This document shows, in pieces, positions 4,934 to 5,215 of a stretch of DNA of 5,215 bases; within the stretch, counting starts at the first letter, position 1, and each line of letters opens with the position of its first letter. Under the pieces are notes generated by a model. It was not told the DNA's origin, did no database searches, and saw only the letters and a program-made list of their open reading frames with translations. The stretch covers positions 1 to 5,215 of the forward strand of contig JAVBRE010000007.1 of NCBI GenBank assembly GCA_031548325.1, written 5' to 3'. This DNA is from FLUQ01 sp031548325. Lineage in GTDB: Bacteria; Desulfobacterota; Desulfovibrionia; Desulfovibrionales; Desulfovibrionaceae. The translations under genes were made by a program, and so were the position numbers.

Positions 4934-5215
4934 TTAGGGCAGTTTCGCTTTGAGATTGTCGCTTAACGGCGAGCCAAGCTCGCCCACGCCAATCTCGCGG
5001 GCCTTGTCACGCTTCGCTTCACAAGGCCAGAGCATTTTTCCTGTATGTATAATTTCAAAGTTAAAATGCTCTAAGTGTAGAGTGTCAACACGTTGTTCAC
5101 CCTCCGAGTAATTGAGAGGCCGGAGGTTTTCTGCCAAGAGCCGTGTGAGGACGCTGGAAATTATAGCGTTGCGTCCACACGGGCAGGTAAGCCGTTCTTT
5201 TCCATGAGTGGGTAT
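4934..5215 (-). CDS. Possible C-terminal part of an unidentified protein, cut by the right edge
   Basis: Reading in from the right edge, this minus-strand frame stays open for 93 codons and stops at 4934-4936, 26 bases before the ATG of the 77-residue gene. The visible part includes a CPCG motif near the edge and ends in LSDNLKAKLP. No credible start with a Shine-Dalgarno lies inside the window: a TTG at 5137 is in frame but has none. If real, the gene starts beyond the edge. Against it, third-position GC is clearly lower than in the other genes, the region is packed with inverted repeats, and promoter-like sequences fall inside it. A non-coding repeat or leader that happens to be open is just as plausible. 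I recognise no domain. Confidence 0.28.
   Translation of the reverse strand: MPTHGKERLTCPCGRNAIISSVLTRLLAENLRPLNYSEGEQRVDTLHLEHFNFEIIHTGKMLWPCEAKRDKAREIGVGELGSPLSDNLKAKLP
4952..5028 (-). ncRNA. Structured RNA leader or dispersed repeat: nested hairpins before the 77-residue gene
   Basis: Three complementary pairs are packed here. GGCCTTGT/ACAAGGCC (5000-5007 with 5021-5028) forms an 8-bp stem with a 13-nt loop. GGCGAGC/GCTCGCC (4968-4974 with 4978-4984) forms a 7-bp stem with a 3-nt loop. GAGATTG (4952-4958) pairs with CAATCTC (4990-4996) over 7 bp and encloses the second hairpin. On the minus strand this would lie in the leader of the 77-residue gene. I do not recognise a known riboswitch or RNA family. 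A genomic repeat element is the main alternative. Confidence 0.35.
5029..5072. repeat. Perfect 10-bp inverted repeat abutting the hairpin cluster
   Basis: AGAGCATTTT (5029-5038) and AAAATGCTCT (5063-5072) are exact reverse complements separated by 24 AT-rich bases. The inner end of this repeat touches the neighbouring GGCCTTGT hairpin, which begins at 5028. It may be an operator, the end of a small mobile or repetitive element, or part of a folded leader. Confidence 0.6.
5060..5088 (-). promoter_or_regulatory. Possible sigma70-type promoter for the 77-residue gene
   Basis: On the minus strand a consensus TTGACA (5088-5083) is followed after 17 bases by TTTAAC (5065-5060), a 4/6 match to the -10. 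Transcription would begin near 5053 and give a leader of about 145 bases before the small gene. The -10 overlaps one arm of the inverted repeat at 5063-5072, so a bound regulator could block it. If the edge-open frame is a real gene, this would be an internal promoter. Confidence 0.35.
5141..5182. repeat. Dyad enclosing a consensus TATAAT on the minus strand
   Basis: CCGTGTG (5141-5147) pairs with CACACGG (5176-5182), and after a 2-base bulge GACGC (5150-5154) pairs with GCGTC (5171-5175). A perfect minus-strand TATAAT (5165-5160) lies in the loop. No good -35 is visible at the right distance. It could be an operator over a promoter or part of the same repeat-rich element as the neighbouring dyads. 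Confidence 0.35.

Noticed and set aside
4662..4953. Two 91-codon plus-strand frames overlapping the small minus-strand gene
   Set aside because: Neither has a Shine-Dalgarno or recognisable content, whereas the minus-strand frame has AAGGAG at seven bases.
5203..5205. ATG on the minus strand near the right edge as a gene start
   Set aside because: It opens a frame of only 14 codons and has no ribosome site in the visible sequence.

Overview
The window looks like a chromosomal segment of an anaerobic, cytochrome-rich Gram-negative bacterium. A sulfate- or sulfite-reducing member of the Desulfovibrionaceae or a close relative is my best guess. The reasons are the GC-rich coding style, a Tat-exported redox enzyme coupled to a ten-heme cytochrome, and a lactate-racemase family gene. 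The taxonomic guess is an inference; no marker gene is present.

Layout: (1) Positions 2-1273, plus strand, hold almost all of a LarA-type nickel-pincer 2-hydroxyacid racemase. The frame is open to the left edge and only the start codon, or a few codons, lies outside. (2) A Rho-independent terminator at 1304-1343 ends that unit. (3) An AT-rich stretch (about 1344-1442) with a dyad at 1399-1425 probably carries the promoter of the next unit. (4) Two translationally coupled plus-strand genes follow, overlapping by ATGA at 2665-2668. The first, at 1454-2668, is an FMN-dependent alpha-hydroxyacid dehydrogenase with a twin-arginine signal peptide, an Ala/Pro linker and a four-cysteine cluster. The second, at 2665-4527, has ten CXXCH heme sites fused to a five-helix membrane region with a cytochrome b561/formate-dehydrogenase-gamma type diheme domain. 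(5) A perfect 14-bp GC-rich hairpin at 4547-4579 probably terminates transcription from both sides. (6) On the minus strand a 77-residue protein of unknown function (4674-4907) has a clear Shine-Dalgarno. (7) The right end (4934-5215) is less GC-rich and full of inverted repeats. It also holds a minus-strand frame that stays open to the edge and may or may not be coding.

How the genes may work together (inference): the FMN enzyme would oxidise a 2-hydroxyacid such as lactate in the periplasm. Electrons would pass, perhaps through a metal centre on the cysteine cluster, to the ten c-type hemes and then through the b hemes to menaquinone. The LarA-like racemase in the cytoplasm would interconvert the D and L forms of the same or a related acid. 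The FMN enzyme plus decaheme-b fusion is the most interesting part of the window: a compact two-gene, apparently periplasmic hydroxyacid:quinone electron-transfer module that I do not recognise as a characterised system.
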